64,000 bases of DNA from Cyclobacteriaceae bacterium (GCA_026003355.1 BPHC01000008.1:1-64000), one strand, 5' to 3'; numbered from the stretch's first letter, positions 18,101-27,706 are shown. Notes: a model not told the origin generated them from the sequence alone. A program made the numbers and translations.

Positions 18101-18299
18101 CGAATATTTTAAACTACGCGATGTGGCAGACGTGCACGATCCGCGTGTAACACAGGGCGCCCGCGATCGTTTTGCCGATCTGGAAAAAATGTGGGCGGGG
18201 TATAAGCAGGAGCTCGACAACCTTATTAACCTCGACATTGCCCGGTTTAACGAGCAGTTCAGGCAGAAAGCCGTACCGGCAGTAGTGGTTGAACGATAG
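15144..18299 (+). CDS. Exported VPS10/BNR-repeat beta-propeller protein
   Basis: 1051-residue protein with an N-terminal signal peptide ending near VHAQ (residues 1-18). Residues about 35-720 contain many Asp-box/BNR repeats of the form STDGGKTW, folded as the tandem beta-propellers of the sortilin (VPS10)/sialidase-like superfamily. The C-terminal part holds an Ig-like segment (about 790-890) and a helical, probably coiled-coil, tail (about 895-1030). Members in Bacteroidota are often labelled glycosyl hydrolases, but no catalytic residues can be assigned from repeats alone; a binding or scaffolding role outside the inner membrane is equally possible. It is a single transcription unit ending at the terminator at 18324-18357 and convergent with the S9 peptidase gene. 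Confidence 0.85.
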   Translation: MRFLMITLFMIVGYAVHAQRTKPSAPATAPAFQADLFKGLKWRNIGPFRGGRSVAASGVVGNDQVYYTGYTGGGLWKTEDAGITWRNISDGFFQSGSVGDIAVSESDPNVMYVGMGEHAVRGVMTTYGDGVYKSTDGGKTWQHMGLQNTRHISDVIVHPSNPDIVYVAAQGAVHGPNPDRGIFKSTDGGKTWKKVLYVDENTGASSLSMDMTNPRILYAATWQHRRYPWKVESGGPGCAIWKSTDGGETWEKTVEGLPKEMGKIGISVSRANPNRVYAIVEAEKSKAGLYRSDDGGKKWNHLSSDQNITARSWYYMEVFADPQNADVVYVLNAPFMKSVDGGKTFFSIRVGHGDTHDLWINPRNSQNMILADDGGGEITFNGGKSWSTLNNQPTAQFYRVNTDNLFPFRVYGGQQDNSSVVIKSRNNSFGITEQDWFEGPGCESAWIAFNPDDPTLLYGGCYQGNIDVLDTRTGERKDIMQYPATNLAYRPKEMKYRFNWNAPIIASPHDPNTIYHAGNVVFKTTNGGISWEVISPDLTRNEESKQQEGGGPITNEGAGGENYNTIYYLIESPHEKGVLYAGTDCGLVHITHDGGKTWQNITPAGLPEGMIHSIEVSPHDKATVYLAASRYKFNDMTSYTYKSNDYGKSWTRISNGVDKDDFIKVIREDRKVKDLLYAGAERGFYVSFNGGVNWHRLQLNLPVVPVTDLAIQGNDLVAATAGRSFWILDDLGAIQQSRGHLGTAQVKLFTPKATVRYPAVTIPEWMGNVPGLGMNPPDGVILDYYLKEKADTNTIKLEIFDAQGNKIRAYTNKKDETFKPWPGGPPAPQVIPADAGVNRFAWDFRTESLPGVTNAFVYGDHRGHRVAPGKYKARITYKGETSEADIEIIQDPNLKVTPADWNAQQQFLQQLADRITEIHQTVNRMRTVKKQVETYAEVLSAVPAFKDLAAQGKDLIKKLEAWEDHVVQTRQKNFQDVINFPSKLNAEYFKLRDVADVHDPRVTQGARDRFADLEKMWAGYKQELDNLINLDIARFNEQFRQKAVPAVVVER

Positions 18300-18323
18300 A
18301 AAACCCGTTTACGAAGTTAAGGC

Positions 18324-18357
18324 AAGCCACGCGACAGTACGCGTGGCTTTTTCTTTT
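18324..18357 (+). terminator. Rho-independent terminator
   Basis: A perfect 10-bp stem AAGCCACGCG / CGCGTGGCTT with a 6-nt loop (ACAGTA) is followed by a T-rich tract. It ends the propeller gene on the + strand and lies between two convergent genes. Confidence 0.9.
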
Positions 18358-20693
18358 CATCGCAAATGGGTTTCAAACAGGCGCAGAATGCGCTTATACT
18401 CGTCTGTCCAGCTGCTGGGCTCCACAAAGCCGTGGTCTTCAACCGGGTAAACCGCCAGCTCCCAGTTATCCTTGCCCAACTCAATAAGTCGTTGTGCCAG
18501 CCGCACTACATCCTGAAAGTGTACGTTCACATCAACCATGCCATGGCATATCAGCAAAGCGCCCTTCAGGCCTTCGGCATGGTAAAGGGGCGAGCTTCTG
18601 GCATAAGCCAGGCTATCGGTATAGGGCAAGTTAAGAATATTTGAAGTATATGGGTGGTTATAGTGGGCCCAGTCGGTTACCGGGCGCAGGGCTGCGCCAG
18701 CGGCAAATACATCGGGAGTGGTAAACATGGCCATCAGGGTAATAAAGCCGCCATACGAACCACCATAAATGCCAATACGTTTCGGGTCAATGCCGTGCTC
18801 TCTTACCAGCCAGTTGGCGCCATCTACATGGTCGGTAAGGTCTTTGCCCCCCATGTGCCGGTAAATGGCGGTGCGCCAGTCGCGCCCATAGCCGGCGCTG
18901 GCCCGGTAGTCTATATCCAACACGGTATAACCTTTATCGGCCAGCAGGTTGTGGAACATGTATTCGCGGAAGTAACTGCTCCACCATTTATGTGCATTTT
19001 GCAAATAGCCGGCACCGTGCACAAAGATTACGGCCGCACCATTGGGCTTTTCGGGTTTGTAAAGGCGGGCGTACACCTCGGCACCATCGCGTGCTTTAAA
19101 GGTAGTAACCACGGGGTCGCGCCACGGGTACGATTTAAATTCTTCGCTAAGCGATTGCGTAATCTGCCGGGCTTTACCTTCGGTTTTTACCGGCTTGCCC
19201 GGAGGCGGATTTTCCATCAGATACAACTCCCACGGCTTGTTGCTGTAGGAGTAACGAAAGGCAATCCATTTTTCATCGGGCGAAAGTTCCGGTTCGTGGG
19301 CGCCGGTTAAGTAGGTTAGCCGTTCGGGTTGGCCCCCGGTTACCGGCAGGCGGTAAAGGTGTTTTTCTCCGGGGTGCACTTCGTTGGTGATGAGATAGAA
19401 ATGTTTGCGGTTACGCGAAAGTTCAACCCGCTGTACTTCGTACCGTCCCCGGGTAAGCGCCCGCCGGGTTTGGGTGGAAAGGTTGAAGGCATACAAATGG
19501 GCATAGCCGGTTTCTTCCGACACAAACCATATTTCATCGGAGTTGATCCAGCCCAGGCTAAAACTTCCTGGTCCGCCAATCCAGGCTTCGTCATGCTGGC
19601 GGTATAGGGGCAGCAGTTTGGCCTTCGAAACATCTACCAGTGCAATCCAGCGGTCTTTATTGTCCTGCGCCCGTAGTTGTATCACAGCCTGCTTACCATT
19701 GGGCGACCAGACGATACCGAAAAAATTTACCGCCCGCGGTTGCGGCTTTTTTGCCGGTTCTTCATCCGGAGTCTTCAGGTAATCGGGTTTATCAAAAATG
19801 CCGGGAAGCTCATCGGTTTTAAACTGAATAACCGTATCGCGTACAAGGTTGTACACATAAAGCTCCTGTATATTTTGCGGTGCACCCACCTTGGTGCGGG
19901 CGTTAAGGTCTTCGGTAAAGCCGCTTTCGGTAACGTAGTTCGGAACTATGGTGGCTTTGGCGCTGGCATTTTTGGTTAGCACAAAAGTAACGTACTGCCC
20001 GTCGGGGCTTAGCCATTGCTGGCTAATCGTTTTATCATCCAGATAAATTTCTTTAGGTCTGGCGGGCTCTTCGGTTTTGTTATACCTGGCTGCGGCATCA
20101 CGTTTTTCCTTTCGCTCGCGCAACACCTGCAGGTAAGCCAGCTGGTCCTGCCGCAGCCATTTTTGCTGTTCGGTTTCGGGTGGGGCAGAAGGTTTTTTAC
20201 CGCGCCTGAAGTCAGTTACCTGGGTAAATGTGCCGGCAGCCATATCCCAGGTGTAGAGGTTTTGTTCACAGGTAAACACCACCTTTGTTTCATCGCCCGA
20301 AAAGTAGGGGTTGCTTTCTCGCTGCACGGTATGCGTAATACGGGTGGTTTTTCCGGTGGCAATATCCAGCAGAAAAATGTCTCCGTCTTTGGCATACACC
20401 ATTCGGGTATAGGTATTGTTGTAAACCCCCGGCGCAGGAATGCTAAGCCGCTCGGCTTTCGATACCTTTTGCGGAGTGAAGTTGTTCAGGGTGATTTTGA
20501 ACAGCGAATCGCCCGGATGGTTATCGGGGTTCCAGTTAAAATAAACAGTCTTTCCGTCAACCGACCACCTTATGTTGGAGGGCGATGTGCCCATCCACCG
20601 GGGGTCGCGCATAATTTTTTCTACCGTTAATCCGGTAAGTTGTGCCCGTACCGTTCCAGCCAGCAAGCAACAGAAAAGGAGCAAACGCATCAT
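18357..20693 (-). CDS. Exported S9 family prolyl oligopeptidase
   Basis: 778-residue serine peptidase. A signal peptide ends near VRAQ (residue 18). Residues about 25-500 form a WD40-like beta-propeller, and the alpha/beta-hydrolase domain follows. The catalytic triad can be placed at Ser646 (GGSYGG), Asp721 (HGMVDVN) and His754 (EDHG). The family cleaves short peptides, often after proline or at dipeptide steps, in the periplasm. It ends beside the shared terminator at 18324 and is divergent from the GNAT gene at 20759, whose intergenic region holds the -7-like TATATTTT for this strand. Confidence 0.92.
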   Translation of the reverse strand: MMRLLLFCCLLAGTVRAQLTGLTVEKIMRDPRWMGTSPSNIRWSVDGKTVYFNWNPDNHPGDSLFKITLNNFTPQKVSKAERLSIPAPGVYNNTYTRMVYAKDGDIFLLDIATGKTTRITHTVQRESNPYFSGDETKVVFTCEQNLYTWDMAAGTFTQVTDFRRGKKPSAPPETEQQKWLRQDQLAYLQVLRERKEKRDAAARYNKTEEPARPKEIYLDDKTISQQWLSPDGQYVTFVLTKNASAKATIVPNYVTESGFTEDLNARTKVGAPQNIQELYVYNLVRDTVIQFKTDELPGIFDKPDYLKTPDEEPAKKPQPRAVNFFGIVWSPNGKQAVIQLRAQDNKDRWIALVDVSKAKLLPLYRQHDEAWIGGPGSFSLGWINSDEIWFVSEETGYAHLYAFNLSTQTRRALTRGRYEVQRVELSRNRKHFYLITNEVHPGEKHLYRLPVTGGQPERLTYLTGAHEPELSPDEKWIAFRYSYSNKPWELYLMENPPPGKPVKTEGKARQITQSLSEEFKSYPWRDPVVTTFKARDGAEVYARLYKPEKPNGAAVIFVHGAGYLQNAHKWWSSYFREYMFHNLLADKGYTVLDIDYRASAGYGRDWRTAIYRHMGGKDLTDHVDGANWLVREHGIDPKRIGIYGGSYGGFITLMAMFTTPDVFAAGAALRPVTDWAHYNHPYTSNILNLPYTDSLAYARSSPLYHAEGLKGALLICHGMVDVNVHFQDVVRLAQRLIELGKDNWELAVYPVEDHGFVEPSSWTDEYKRILRLFETHLR

Positions 20694-20758
20694 AGAGAAG
20701 ATATTTTTTGTGGGTAAGATAAAATATATTGCGGGTTCGATGCCTGATTTTTACATCA

Positions 20759-21238
20759 ATGAAGATACGGCCCATTCGCCCGGAAGATAATGCCGTGGTG
20801 GCGCAGATTATCCGCACCGTAATGCCGGAGTTTGGTGCCGGCGGCAAAGGATTTGCCCTTCACGATGCTGAAGTAGATGACATGTATACCGCATACAACC
20901 AGCCCCGCAGTGTATATTATGTATGCGAAGTTAACGGCAAGGTGGTGGGGGGCGGGGGCATTGGCCCGCTGCAAGGAGGAGATGAAAATACCTGCGAGCT
21001 GAAGAAAATGTATTTTCTTCCGGAAGGCAGGGGGCACGGCTGGGGGCAACAGGTGCTCGATAGGTGTTTGCAAAGCGCCCGGCAATTTGGTTTTACATGG
21101 TGCTACCTGGAAACGTTCCACACCATGCAGCAGGCCATGCGCCTGTACGAAAAAAACGGCTTCGAAAGAATTGTTGCACCCTGCGGCAGTACCGGCCATT
21201 TTGCATGCGATACGTTTTACCGGCTGCGGCTGCTCTGA
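20759..21238 (+). CDS. GNAT family N-acetyltransferase
   Basis: 159-residue acetyltransferase with the GNAT fold: IRPIRPEDNAVVAQII at the start, the strand KVVGGGGIGPL (about residues 58-68), the acetyl-CoA pyrophosphate loop LPEGRGHGWGQQVLDRCL (about 88-105), and LETFHTMQQAMRLYEKNGF near the end. The substrate is unknown. The ATG at 20759 is preferred over an in-frame TTG 30 bp upstream because the family sequence begins there. It is followed by the convergent murF-alr gene. Confidence 0.87.
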   Translation: MKIRPIRPEDNAVVAQIIRTVMPEFGAGGKGFALHDAEVDDMYTAYNQPRSVYYVCEVNGKVVGGGGIGPLQGGDENTCELKKMYFLPEGRGHGWGQQVLDRCLQSARQFGFTWCYLETFHTMQQAMRLYEKNGFERIVAPCGSTGHFACDTFYRLRLL

Positions 21239-21272
21239 GCGGCCGGGATAACTATTTTTTTGTTTTGCACCG

Positions 21273-23702
21273 CTACATCCCCTCTGCCACCAGCACGCGT
21301 TTTACCCGCGCGCTGGTATGGGTAAGAATTTCGTAGGGAATGGTGTTCATGCTGGCGGCCACTTCTTCAATGGGCAGGCCTTCTCCGAAAATAACCGCCT
21401 CATCGCCTTCTTTTACGTCCAGCCCGGTAACATCTACCATCGTCATGTCCATGCATACATTTCCCACCACCGGAACGCGCTCACCGTGAATAAGCACCCG
21501 GCCCACCCCGTTTCCAAAAGCGCGGCTAAACCCGTCGGCATAACCAATGGCCAGCGTGGCAATGGTGCGGTCGCGGGCCGATACGCCCCTGCCCGAGTAG
21601 CCCACCGGCTCACCCGCCTTTACCCTGCGCACCTGCGAAACCGTTGTTTTAAGCGTGGCCACCGGCTGCAACTTATTTGTTCCGGTTGGATCGATGCCAT
21701 ACAAACCAATACCCAGCCTTACCATGTTGAAATGATATTGCGGGAACCGCAGTATGCCCGAGGTATTTACCAGATGGAGCAAAGGCTCAGCGCTGCAAAC
21801 TTCCTTCAGCGCAAAAGCCATGCGCATAAACCGGTCGGCCTGCTGGTGTGTAAGGGCATCCAGGTCAGGATTATCGGATGCAGAAAGATGACTGAAAACG
21901 GATTTAACCTGAAGATTGGGGTGGTTTTTCAACATACTGGCCAGGCGGGGCATATCATCTTCGCTAAATCCCAGGCGATGCATGCCGGTATCCAGTTTAA
22001 TGTGAATGCCAATGGGGCGCCCATCGAGAAAAGCTGCCAGTTTTTGTAATAACAATATGCTATACACTTCAGGCTCCAGCCGATGTTGCACCAGGGTATC
22101 GAAACTTTCTTCGGCCGGGTTCATCACCATTACCGGCAGCGTAATGTTATGCTGGCGCAACTCGGCCCCTTCGTCTGCATAGGCCACACCCAGATAATCG
22201 GCCTTGTGGTATTGCAGCAGGTTGGCTACCTGCACACTGTGGTTGCCGTAGGCAAAGGCCTTAACCATGGCCATGATGCGCGTACCGGGCCTGAGCTGCG
22301 AGCGGAAGAAATTTAAGTTCGCAACCAGCGCGGCAGCATTGATTTCGAGCACCGTACCATGCAGCCTGCGCTGCAGTTGCGCCGAAATGCGTTCAAAGCG
22401 AAAGGCCCGTGCGCCCTTTATCAGAATGGTTTCGTTTTTGAAATCAGCGGCATTAAAGCCCGCCAGAAAATCTTCGGTAGTGGGGAAGAACGAGTGCGCC
22501 ATGGTAAAAAACTGTGGCCAGCGCGACAGTACCGGCCCGATGCCGATAAAGCGGCTTATGCCGGCCCCGGTAATTTTATCGGCTACTTCTTTTACCCATG
22601 CCTCTTCGTTCCGGGCAGTCTGCTCCAGGTCAGACAGTATTACGGTGCGCCTGCTGTGCTGCCGCTGGTACTGCAAAAAGTCCAGGCTCATCTGCAGTCC
22701 GGCCAGGTCGTTGTTGTAGGCATCGTCCACCAGCAGGCATCCGTTTATGCCCTCCTTTACTTCGAGCCGCATGGGAATTTGTCTGAGCTGCCTTATACGG
22801 GCTGCAATGGTTTCGGGCTCATAATTCAATAACCACATCAGGGTTGCGCAGTGCATGGCGTTTTCTATGCCGGCAGCATCGGCAAATGCAAACGAAACGG
22901 GCGTTTTGTTTCCGCCAAAATCAAGAAAGTACTCATCTTTTTCCTGAACCAGCCGCAGGCTGGCGCCGGCACTGCGGCCCCAGGTACATGCCGGAATATT
23001 TTGTGCCGTTACCGCCCGGTGAATGTCCTGATGATCAATACAATATATCAGCTTTTTTACACGGGCAAAGAGCGCAAGTTTTTCCTGTATTTTCTCTTCG
23101 CGGTTTTTAAAGCCCGCATCATGTGCCGAACCGATGTTGGTAAATATGCCGTAATCCGGCCGGATTATATTTTCCAGGGCCTGCATTTCATGGTATTTGC
23201 TTATGCCGGCTTCAAAGATGCCCAGTTGATGGTAGGGCCGGATTTGCCATACCGACAACGGAACGCCAATCTGTGAATTATAGCTGCCCGGATTTTTAAC
23301 CACAGCATATTCGGGTGAAAGCAGCTGGTACAGCCATTCTTTTACAATGGTTTTGCCGTTGCTGCCGGTAATGCCCACCACCGGAAGCGAAAACTGTTTG
23401 CGGTGATGTGCCGCCAGAAGCTGAAGCGCCCGCACCGATGAATCAACCAGCAATACATTGGCAGACGGATAATTGGAAAGATGAAATGCGCGTTCTGCCA
23501 CAAACTGCCTGATGCCCTTTTCGTACAGCATCCGGATATAATCATGCCCATCGTGCCGTTCACCACGGATGGCAAAGAAAACCGATCCCTCCTCCGGTAT
23601 TACGCGGCGGCTGTCGGTAAGCAAATGCACCACCGGACGGTTGGCCGCAAGCTGCAGCAACTTTCCGCCCGTAATGCCGGCCAGATCTGAAAACTGTATC
23701 AT
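21273..23702 (-). CDS. murF-alr: Fused MurF ligase and alanine racemase
   Basis: 809-residue bifunctional enzyme of cell-wall synthesis. Residues 1-440 are UDP-MurNAc-tripeptide-D-Ala-D-Ala ligase with the ATP-binding loop GITGSNGKT (110-118) and DDAYNNDLAG (326-335). Residues 448-809 are a PLP-dependent alanine racemase with the PLP lysine in AMVKAFAYG (Lys481), HIKLDTGMHRLGF and GYADG (720-724). The fusion supplies D-alanine and uses its dipeptide in the same pathway, and is typical of Bacteroidota. MurF normally has GKT with a following Thr/Ser; here GKT-I is seen, a minor variation. It lies 2 bp downstream of csaA, probably in one operon. Confidence 0.96.
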   Translation of the reverse strand: MIQFSDLAGITGGKLLQLAANRPVVHLLTDSRRVIPEEGSVFFAIRGERHDGHDYIRMLYEKGIRQFVAERAFHLSNYPSANVLLVDSSVRALQLLAAHHRKQFSLPVVGITGSNGKTIVKEWLYQLLSPEYAVVKNPGSYNSQIGVPLSVWQIRPYHQLGIFEAGISKYHEMQALENIIRPDYGIFTNIGSAHDAGFKNREEKIQEKLALFARVKKLIYCIDHQDIHRAVTAQNIPACTWGRSAGASLRLVQEKDEYFLDFGGNKTPVSFAFADAAGIENAMHCATLMWLLNYEPETIAARIRQLRQIPMRLEVKEGINGCLLVDDAYNNDLAGLQMSLDFLQYQRQHSRRTVILSDLEQTARNEEAWVKEVADKITGAGISRFIGIGPVLSRWPQFFTMAHSFFPTTEDFLAGFNAADFKNETILIKGARAFRFERISAQLQRRLHGTVLEINAAALVANLNFFRSQLRPGTRIMAMVKAFAYGNHSVQVANLLQYHKADYLGVAYADEGAELRQHNITLPVMVMNPAEESFDTLVQHRLEPEVYSILLLQKLAAFLDGRPIGIHIKLDTGMHRLGFSEDDMPRLASMLKNHPNLQVKSVFSHLSASDNPDLDALTHQQADRFMRMAFALKEVCSAEPLLHLVNTSGILRFPQYHFNMVRLGIGLYGIDPTGTNKLQPVATLKTTVSQVRRVKAGEPVGYSGRGVSARDRTIATLAIGYADGFSRAFGNGVGRVLIHGERVPVVGNVCMDMTMVDVTGLDVKEGDEAVIFGEGLPIEEVAASMNTIPYEILTHTSARVKRVLVAEGM

Positions 23703-23704
23703 CG

Positions 23705-24037
23705 TTAGAAAAGCCGGGCTCCGTTGGGTACCTTCCTGTCGGTAACAGCCAGCACCACATTGCCTGCCGCATCCGGAAAACCGGTAACGAGCACCTGCGA
23801 CTCAAAGCCCGCAATGTTTTTTGGCGGAAAATTTACAACACAAATCACCTGTTTGCCGGTCAGCGCTTCGGGCGTGTAGCAGGCCGTAATCTGTGCGCTG
23901 GATGTCTTTACGCCCAGCGCTCCCAGGTCAATCCACAGTTTATACGCAGGTTTGCGGGCTTGCGGAAAAACTTCGGCTTTTATAATGGTGCCGGCCCGGA
24001 TGTCTACCTTTTCAAAGTCGGTTATGGTTATTGGCAT
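23705..24037 (-). CDS. csaA: tRNA-binding domain protein CsaA
   Basis: 110-residue protein made of a single EMAP/tRNA-binding OB-fold domain. The hallmark sequence is [23 protein letters not shown] near the start, then [14 protein letters not shown] and [20 protein letters not shown]. CsaA binds tRNA and has been described as an export-related chaperone in Bacillus. The gene starts the two-gene unit csaA-murF-alr, with a 2-bp gap to the next start. Confidence 0.92.
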   Translation of the reverse strand: MPITITDFEKVDIRAGTIIKAEVFPQARKPAYKLWIDLGALGVKTSSAQITACYTPEALTGKQVICVVNFPPKNIAGFESQVLVTGFPDAAGNVVLAVTDRKVPNGARLF

Positions 24038-24193
24038 GGGTTAATGGGCAAACCACCGCAAAATAGGCCAAAAAGCCCGGTTTTATCTATCCAATCAGTT
24101 AATTCGTCTAATTTTTTACATCCCGTCCAAAGGAAATTTTTACCTTTCGCGTAACACAACGTTAAAATTTTGCGTTTACACCATGCCCGTAAA

Positions 24194-24553
24194 ATGAAGC
24201 AATCAACCCCACTTTTATTGCTTGGCGCACTGGCGCTGGTTTGTGGCGCAGCCATTACAACCAGGGCACAGGAAGGCCTTGAGCCGCTGCCCATGCGCGA
24301 AACAAGAGATGCCCGGGGTACCGAGACCAACCCCACCCACCACGAAGCCGAAGTAGATACCAAATCTTTTAAGCCCGCTGGGGCCAATCTCCGCGAAGGC
24401 ATGGTACGCGAAAGCTCGCCCCGCGATTCGGTATATCACACAGCGCCTGTTGTTCCGCGTAAAGCCGAAAAGCAAAAGACCGATGACGTGCTTCAGTTTA
24501 ACTTTCTTTATTACATCATCCAGCGGTTCAAGTTTTCCGACATCATCGAATAA
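24194..24553 (+). CDS. Small exported protein of unknown function
   Basis: 119-residue protein with a signal peptide (MKQSTPLLLLGALALVCG, cleavage near TTRAQ), a polar, low-complexity middle rich in charged residues, and a hydrophobic-aromatic end FNFLYYIIQRFKFSDIIE. I do not recognise a family. An in-frame codon at 24170 would add eight residues but spoil the signal peptide, so the ATG at 24194 was chosen. It is divergent from csaA and stands just upstream of the TonB receptor promoter. Confidence 0.65.
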   Translation: MKQSTPLLLLGALALVCGAAITTRAQEGLEPLPMRETRDARGTETNPTHHEAEVDTKSFKPAGANLREGMVRESSPRDSVYHTAPVVPRKAEKQKTDDVLQFNFLYYIIQRFKFSDIIE

Positions 24554-24582
24554 AAAAATACCGCGCTTTACCCGTTAATTTT

Positions 24583-24603
24583 TAGATTTGCAACGTTGTT
24601 GCA
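24583..24603 (+). promoter_or_regulatory. Promoter with palindromic operator TGCAAC-N3-GTTGCA
   Basis: The -7 element TAGATTTG (24583-24590) overlaps a 15-bp inverted repeat TGCAAC-GTT-GTTGCA (24589-24603). The same operator, placed the same way relative to a -7-like element, precedes the lipoprotein gene at 27067. A dyad at the transcription start suits a metal-responsive Fur-family repressor (Zur type), which is an inference from the TonB receptor downstream. Confidence 0.65.
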
Positions 24604-24613
24604 CTTTTTAGCT

Positions 24614-27013
24614 TTGCGCCCGGCCATCTCTTTTTTACTGGTTTTTGCGGCGGGCCTGATCAGGGCCCAGGACTGTTCACTTACCCTGTCGGGGATGGTA
24701 CAATCGGACGAAGGCGAACGGCTTGCGGGTGCGGTAATCCGCCTAACCGGTGGGCCGGTTGGCGCAGCCGGAAACAACGGAGAATTTTCTTTTTACCCCC
24801 TTTGCCCGGGCAGGTATGGACTCACCGTTCAGTTTGTGGGATATGACACGTTTTCGGAGGAGATTACCCTGCTGCGCGATACCGTTGTGCACATCCGGCT
24901 AAAAACCGCAAAAACGGTGTTATCTGAAGTGGTGGTGCACGGTCATTTTGATAATGAACTCCGGTACGGCAACCGGCAGCTGGTTTCGGGACAGCAACTG
25001 GAAGCAAACCGCGACCGCCCCCTGGGCGAAATGCTTCGTCAGGCGGCTGGTTTGGGAGTACTGCAAACGGGTCCTTCGGTTTTTAAGCCTGTTGTACACG
25101 GGTTGCACAGCCAGCGCCTGCTGTTAATCAACAACGGAGTACGTCACGAAAGCCAGCAATGGGGCGCGGAACATGCTCCCGAAATTGATCCGAATACGGC
25201 CGATAACGTGGTTATTGTAAAAGATGCCTCGGCCTTAAAATACGGACCTGAAGCCCTCGGGGGTGTATTGCTGATTAACCCTGCTCCGCTTCCGGAAGAT
25301 GGGAGTTGGGGCGGAGAGGTGTTTAGCCATTTGCAAAGCAACGGCCGGGGCGGAACCCTGGCGCTGCTGGCCGAAGGCGCAAGCCGGAAATTACAGGGAC
25401 TGGGCTGGCGCGCCCAGACCTCGATGAAACGCCTGGGAGATTTTGAAAGCCCGCGCTATGTGCTGAGCAATACCGGCGTTTCGGAGTTGAATTTTTCATT
25501 GGCCACCGGCCTGCACCGCTCACGCCTGGGCTGGGATGCCTTCTTTAGCCATTTTCAAACTGAACTGGGCATATTAAGGGGAACATCGGTTTCCAGTCTG
25601 GAAGACCTGCGCACGGCCATGACCCGCGAACCTCCGCAATACACCGATGCCTTTACCTATGCCATTCAAAATCCGCGGCAACAAACCCGGCACAACCTGC
25701 TTAAACTGCAGGCTCACCGGCATATACACCAAGGCGATTTGCAGGTGCAGTATGCATTTCAGCAAAACAACCGAAAGGAGTTCGACCTGCGCCGGCAGCC
25801 GCTTAATGATTTTCCGGCCCTGCACCTCGACCTGCTTACCCATACGCTCGATGCTTCCTGGCAGCAGCATACCCGGCAGCCCGCACAGTGGCAGGGAGGT
25901 ATAAATCTGATTTATCAATCCAACAACAATGTGGCGGGCACACAGCGCATTCCCTTTATTCCCAATTTTGTACAACTGGGTTCGGGCGTTTTTCTTGCAT
26001 TGGGCTATCAGCTCAATAACTGGACATTAAGCGGTACCGCACGGTACGATTACCGGTATTACGAGGTAGCCGGCTTCGATTTTGCCAACCGCAGATACGC
26101 TGACCGTTTTGCCATACAGGGTGTGGCTGCTGCTGCCGGCATACACTACCAGGCTAACCCCAGCCTGCATATTGTTTCGACTGTGGGCAGCGCCTGGCGC
26201 CCACCCCATGTTTCTGAGCTTTACAGCGCGGGCGTACACCAAAGCGCGGCAGCCATAGAATACGGCCTGCTGCTTAACCAAACCACTAACGAAGTAATGC
26301 CCTTTGATGGGATGCATTTTAAGCCTGAAAGGGCCTGGAAGTGGACCAACACCCTGTCGTGGCAAAAAAAGAACTGGCAGGCCGATGTAACCGGCTACGG
26401 CAATTTTATAAGCCATTTTACCTATTTACGGCCCGAAGGCATAACCCGCAACATAAGGGGCATTTATCCCTACCTGCGGTACGATAGAACCAACGCCCTG
26501 TTTACGGGATTGGACCTTCATGCCGCATACCACTTTGCACCAGGTTTTTCGGCTAACGCGCAGGTGGCGCTGCTCCGGGCAGAAGATGTAACCCGCAGCG
26601 ATTACCTTATATACATCCCCCCCAATCGGTATTCCTTTTTCTTAACCGGGCAGAGCAACTCCCAAAACAGAAAGGCCCAGTTTTCCGCACGCCTTTCGGT
26701 TACCTTTACCGACCGGCAGCGCCGGGCACCGCGCGTAATTACGGTTGAGCAACTGCTGGATGCCTACGAACAGGGAAATGACCCCCTGCAGGGCAACCCC
26801 GCAATTTTCGACTTCATGCCCGCACCGCAAGGCTATGTGCTGCTGGGCCTGGAAACCGGGTGCACGTTCAGGCCGGACGGAAAAAAAATGAGTATCCGGC
26901 TGCGTGCCGATAACCTGCTCAATCACGCTTACCGCGATTATACCGACCGCATGCGGTATTACGCCCTGGAAGCCGGCAGAAATATTTCGCTTTCGGTACA
27001 GTACAGCTTTTAA
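24614..27013 (+). CDS. TonB-dependent outer-membrane receptor, ZnuD-like
   Basis: About 799-residue outer-membrane transporter. A signal peptide (to LIRAQ) is followed by a carboxypeptidase-like beta-sandwich (CSLTLSGMVQ to VHIRLKTA, about residues 25-105), the plug domain (QLVSGQQLEANRDRPLGEML, VKDASALKYGPEALGGV) and a 22-strand-type barrel ending in YSF. The plug segment GVRHESQQWGAEHAPEIDPN resembles zinc/ZnuD-like receptors. No ATG is available: in-frame TTG codons lie at 24596, 24599 and 24614. The promoter and operator extend to 24603, so the TTG at 24614 is preferred. It shares its operator with the lipoprotein gene downstream. Confidence 0.88.
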   Translation: MRPAISFLLVFAAGLIRAQDCSLTLSGMVQSDEGERLAGAVIRLTGGPVGAAGNNGEFSFYPLCPGRYGLTVQFVGYDTFSEEITLLRDTVVHIRLKTAKTVLSEVVVHGHFDNELRYGNRQLVSGQQLEANRDRPLGEMLRQAAGLGVLQTGPSVFKPVVHGLHSQRLLLINNGVRHESQQWGAEHAPEIDPNTADNVVIVKDASALKYGPEALGGVLLINPAPLPEDGSWGGEVFSHLQSNGRGGTLALLAEGASRKLQGLGWRAQTSMKRLGDFESPRYVLSNTGVSELNFSLATGLHRSRLGWDAFFSHFQTELGILRGTSVSSLEDLRTAMTREPPQYTDAFTYAIQNPRQQTRHNLLKLQAHRHIHQGDLQVQYAFQQNNRKEFDLRRQPLNDFPALHLDLLTHTLDASWQQHTRQPAQWQGGINLIYQSNNNVAGTQRIPFIPNFVQLGSGVFLALGYQLNNWTLSGTARYDYRYYEVAGFDFANRRYADRFAIQGVAAAAGIHYQANPSLHIVSTVGSAWRPPHVSELYSAGVHQSAAAIEYGLLLNQTTNEVMPFDGMHFKPERAWKWTNTLSWQKKNWQADVTGYGNFISHFTYLRPEGITRNIRGIYPYLRYDRTNALFTGLDLHAAYHFAPGFSANAQVALLRAEDVTRSDYLIYIPPNRYSFFLTGQSNSQNRKAQFSARLSVTFTDRQRRAPRVITVEQLLDAYEQGNDPLQGNPAIFDFMPAPQGYVLLGLETGCTFRPDGKKMSIRLRADNLLNHAYRDYTDRMRYYALEAGRNISLSVQYSF

Positions 27014-27030
27014 AATTGCCGGGGCTTGTT

Positions 27031-27051
27031 TATAATTGCAACGATGTTGCA
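27031..27051 (+). promoter_or_regulatory. Second promoter with operator TGCAAC-N3-GTTGCA
   Basis: TATAATTG (27031-27038, one mismatch from TAnnTTTG) overlaps TGCAAC-GAT-GTTGCA (27037-27051), 16 bp before the lipoprotein ATG at 27067. Geometry is identical to the site at 24583-24603, so both genes probably answer to the same regulator. Confidence 0.65.
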
Positions 27052-27066
27052 TAAAAATCCAATACC

Positions 27067-27681
27067 ATGAAACACTTTTTTTCTTATTCAGCGGTTTTTG
27101 CGCTTGCGGCTCTACTCCTGGGCCTGTCCGGTTGCAGCGATGACCCCGTACAGGAAAACGTTCCGGAAATGATTACCAAAGTAACCCTTACCTTTACACC
27201 TGTTGGTGGCGGGGGTTCTACGGTAACTGTAAATGCCGTAGATCCCGATGGCGAAGGCACGCAGGACCTGGCTGCCGACGGCCCCATTGAGCTTGAGGAT
27301 GGCGTGGAGTACGATCTGGCTATAACCCTTTTTAACGGACTGCTGAGCCCCGGCTCACCGGGTTACGACCTTACGGAAGAAATTGAAGAGGAGGGAGATG
27401 AACACCAGTTTTTCTTTGGTTTTAGCGATGGCGCCTTCAGCTCGCCAACCGGCACCGGCAATATTGCACCTTCAACCGGAACGGTAAACTACCGCGATGA
27501 AGATGCCAACGGCTTGCCGATTGGTTTGTTAACCCGCTGGACTGCCGGGCCTGTTCAAAGCGATAAAAATTTCCGTATCGTACTGAAGCATCTGCCCGGT
27601 ATCAAATCGGAAGGCGTTACTTCTGATGAAGGCGAAACCGATATGGACGTTTCGTTTGTGCTCCACATTAGCGGAGCCTGA
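27067..27681 (+). CDS. Lipoprotein paired with the TonB receptor
   Basis: 204-residue lipoprotein. The lipobox LSGC places the lipidated cysteine at residue 23, followed by an acidic SDDP, which favours surface or outer-membrane location in this phylum. The mature part is acidic with beta-rich repeats, including EEEGDEHQFFFGF, YRDEDANGLPIGL and VLKHLPG, a pattern I associate with lipoproteins loosely named 'type 1 periplasmic binding fold' beside metal TonB receptors. The HQ-rich acidic patch could bind metal, which is inference. It is transcribed from its own operator-bearing promoter and ends at a strong terminator. Confidence 0.8.
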   Translation: MKHFFSYSAVFALAALLLGLSGCSDDPVQENVPEMITKVTLTFTPVGGGGSTVTVNAVDPDGEGTQDLAADGPIELEDGVEYDLAITLFNGLLSPGSPGYDLTEEIEEEGDEHQFFFGFSDGAFSSPTGTGNIAPSTGTVNYRDEDANGLPIGLLTRWTAGPVQSDKNFRIVLKHLPGIKSEGVTSDEGETDMDVSFVLHISGA

Positions 27682-27706
27682 TTTTACTGATCCTGATTAA
27701 AGGAAC

